In this document: positions 63,832 to 64,000 of the stretch, piece by piece
Position numbering within the stretch: the stretch's first letter is position 1
Layout: the number at the start of each line of letters is the position of its first letter
Assembly: GCF_003990975.1 (NCBI RefSeq)
Contig: NZ_RZJR01000019.1
Location: 36,421 to 100,420 of the forward strand
Length of the DNA: 64,000 nucleotides
Direction: 5' to 3'
Origin: Cohnella sp. AR92
GTDB lineage: Bacteria; Bacillota; Bacilli; Paenibacillales; Paenibacillaceae
Translations under genes and position numbers: made by a program
Notes under the pieces: generated by a model
The model's input: the letters and a program-made list of their open reading frames with translations, nothing else
Database searches by the model: none
What the model was told of the DNA's origin: nothing

Positions 63832-64000
63832 TTGAATCAACTTCAAGTATTCAACTTCCAAGAAACTCAGGTCCGGACGGTCGAGAAAAACGGACAACCT
63901 TGGTTTGTGCTTAAGGATGTCGCTGACGTATTGGAAATAGGACACGTACCGGCATTGCGGCAGCGGCTTTCCGATGATGTAGTTTCAAACTACCCCATCC
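63832..64000 (+). CDS. Bro-N antirepressor-type protein (cut by window edge)
   Basis: TTG at 63832, with AAAGGAGGT 7-9 bases before. The 56 visible residues (NQLQVFNFQETQVRTVEKNGQPWFVLKDVADVLEIGH) match the start of the Bro-N domain found in phage antirepressors. They modulate the CI-like repressor in many temperate phages. The C-terminus is beyond the window. Confidence 0.8.
   Translation, partial: MNQLQVFNFQETQVRTVEKNGQPWFVLKDVADVLEIGHVPALRQRLSDDVVSNYPI

Larger units (their letters stand above)
60385..64000. mobile_element. prophage or prophage-like element integrated in cotJC (left part)
   Basis: From the cotJC break onward the genes are a large serine recombinase, a CI/LexA-type repressor, a divergent XRE gene with operators between, small phage-type ORFs and a Bro-N antirepressor cut by the window edge: the standard lysogeny module of a temperate phage. 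The right end is outside the window. Confidence 0.88.

Overview
The window looks like a chromosomal segment of an endospore-forming Bacillota of the Paenibacillus/Cohnella type. Evidence: cotJABC and yhbH sporulation genes, AraC-type YesN/YesM two-component systems, a SufCDSUB operon with SufU, a YfkAB radical SAM protein, good Shine-Dalgarno sites throughout, and a GC-rich core interrupted by AT-rich accessory blocks. The genus is inferred from gene content only.

Layout. (1) 1-13.1 kb: carbohydrate sensing and uptake. It holds a YesN/YesM pair (the regulator is cut by the window edge), a divergent solute-binding lipoprotein, a secreted GH16 beta-glucanase behind a perfect 14-bp palindrome, a three-gene sensor operon (AraC-type regulator, histidine kinase, membrane-anchored sugar-binding protein) and a complete ribose/galactose-type ABC transporter behind a cre-like site. 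(2) 13.1-32.3 kb: an AT-rich polymorphic-toxin island. It has a 1677-residue subtilase with repeat, PPC-like, GBS-Bsp-like and YD segments, a membrane-anchored coiled-coil protein, and a 1650-residue RHS/YD-repeat protein with a variable C-terminal toxin tip and a candidate immunity gene. A trailing module (54-codon ORF, conserved non-coding stretch, XRE gene), accessory genes, a serine recombinase and an IS110 element follow. Next comes an orphan RHS tip with its own candidate immunity gene, then a decayed copy of the same trailing module that carries a group II intron remnant. (3) 32.3-45.9 kb: core genes, namely yhbH, a DUF423 protein, a PAS-GGDEF-EAL protein, yunC, mtnKA (methionine salvage), a DUF1802 gene and sufCDSUB. 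(4) 45.9-49.1 kb: a small AT-rich island with a tyrosine-integrase remnant whose sequence also forms the apparent suf terminator, an M10-like metalloprotease, its operon partner and a small lipoprotein. (5) 49.1-60.4 kb: core genes, including an NlpC/P60 lipoprotein, a MoaD-MoaE fusion, moaA, a 5'-nucleotidase-like protein, uppP, an HD-GYP protein, yfkAB, a CNNM/CorC protein and cotJABC. (6) 60.4 kb to the edge: a prophage or prophage-like element whose serine recombinase abuts a truncated cotJC.

The two strongest leads are the element interrupting cotJC, whose geometry resembles intervening elements that are excised during sporulation (such as skin in sigK), and the RHS locus with a displayed tip and a silent tip flanked by shared homology on both sides, an arrangement suited to toxin-tip switching by recombination. 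Further points of interest are the subtilase encoded just upstream of the RHS gene, a sugar-binding protein that appears to serve a histidine kinase rather than a transporter, a MoaD whose essential Gly-Gly is internal to a fusion, and an attenuator-like leader on mtnK without a recognisable S-box.

Everything is read by eye from sequence and translations; family assignments rest on remembered motifs and no database search was run.
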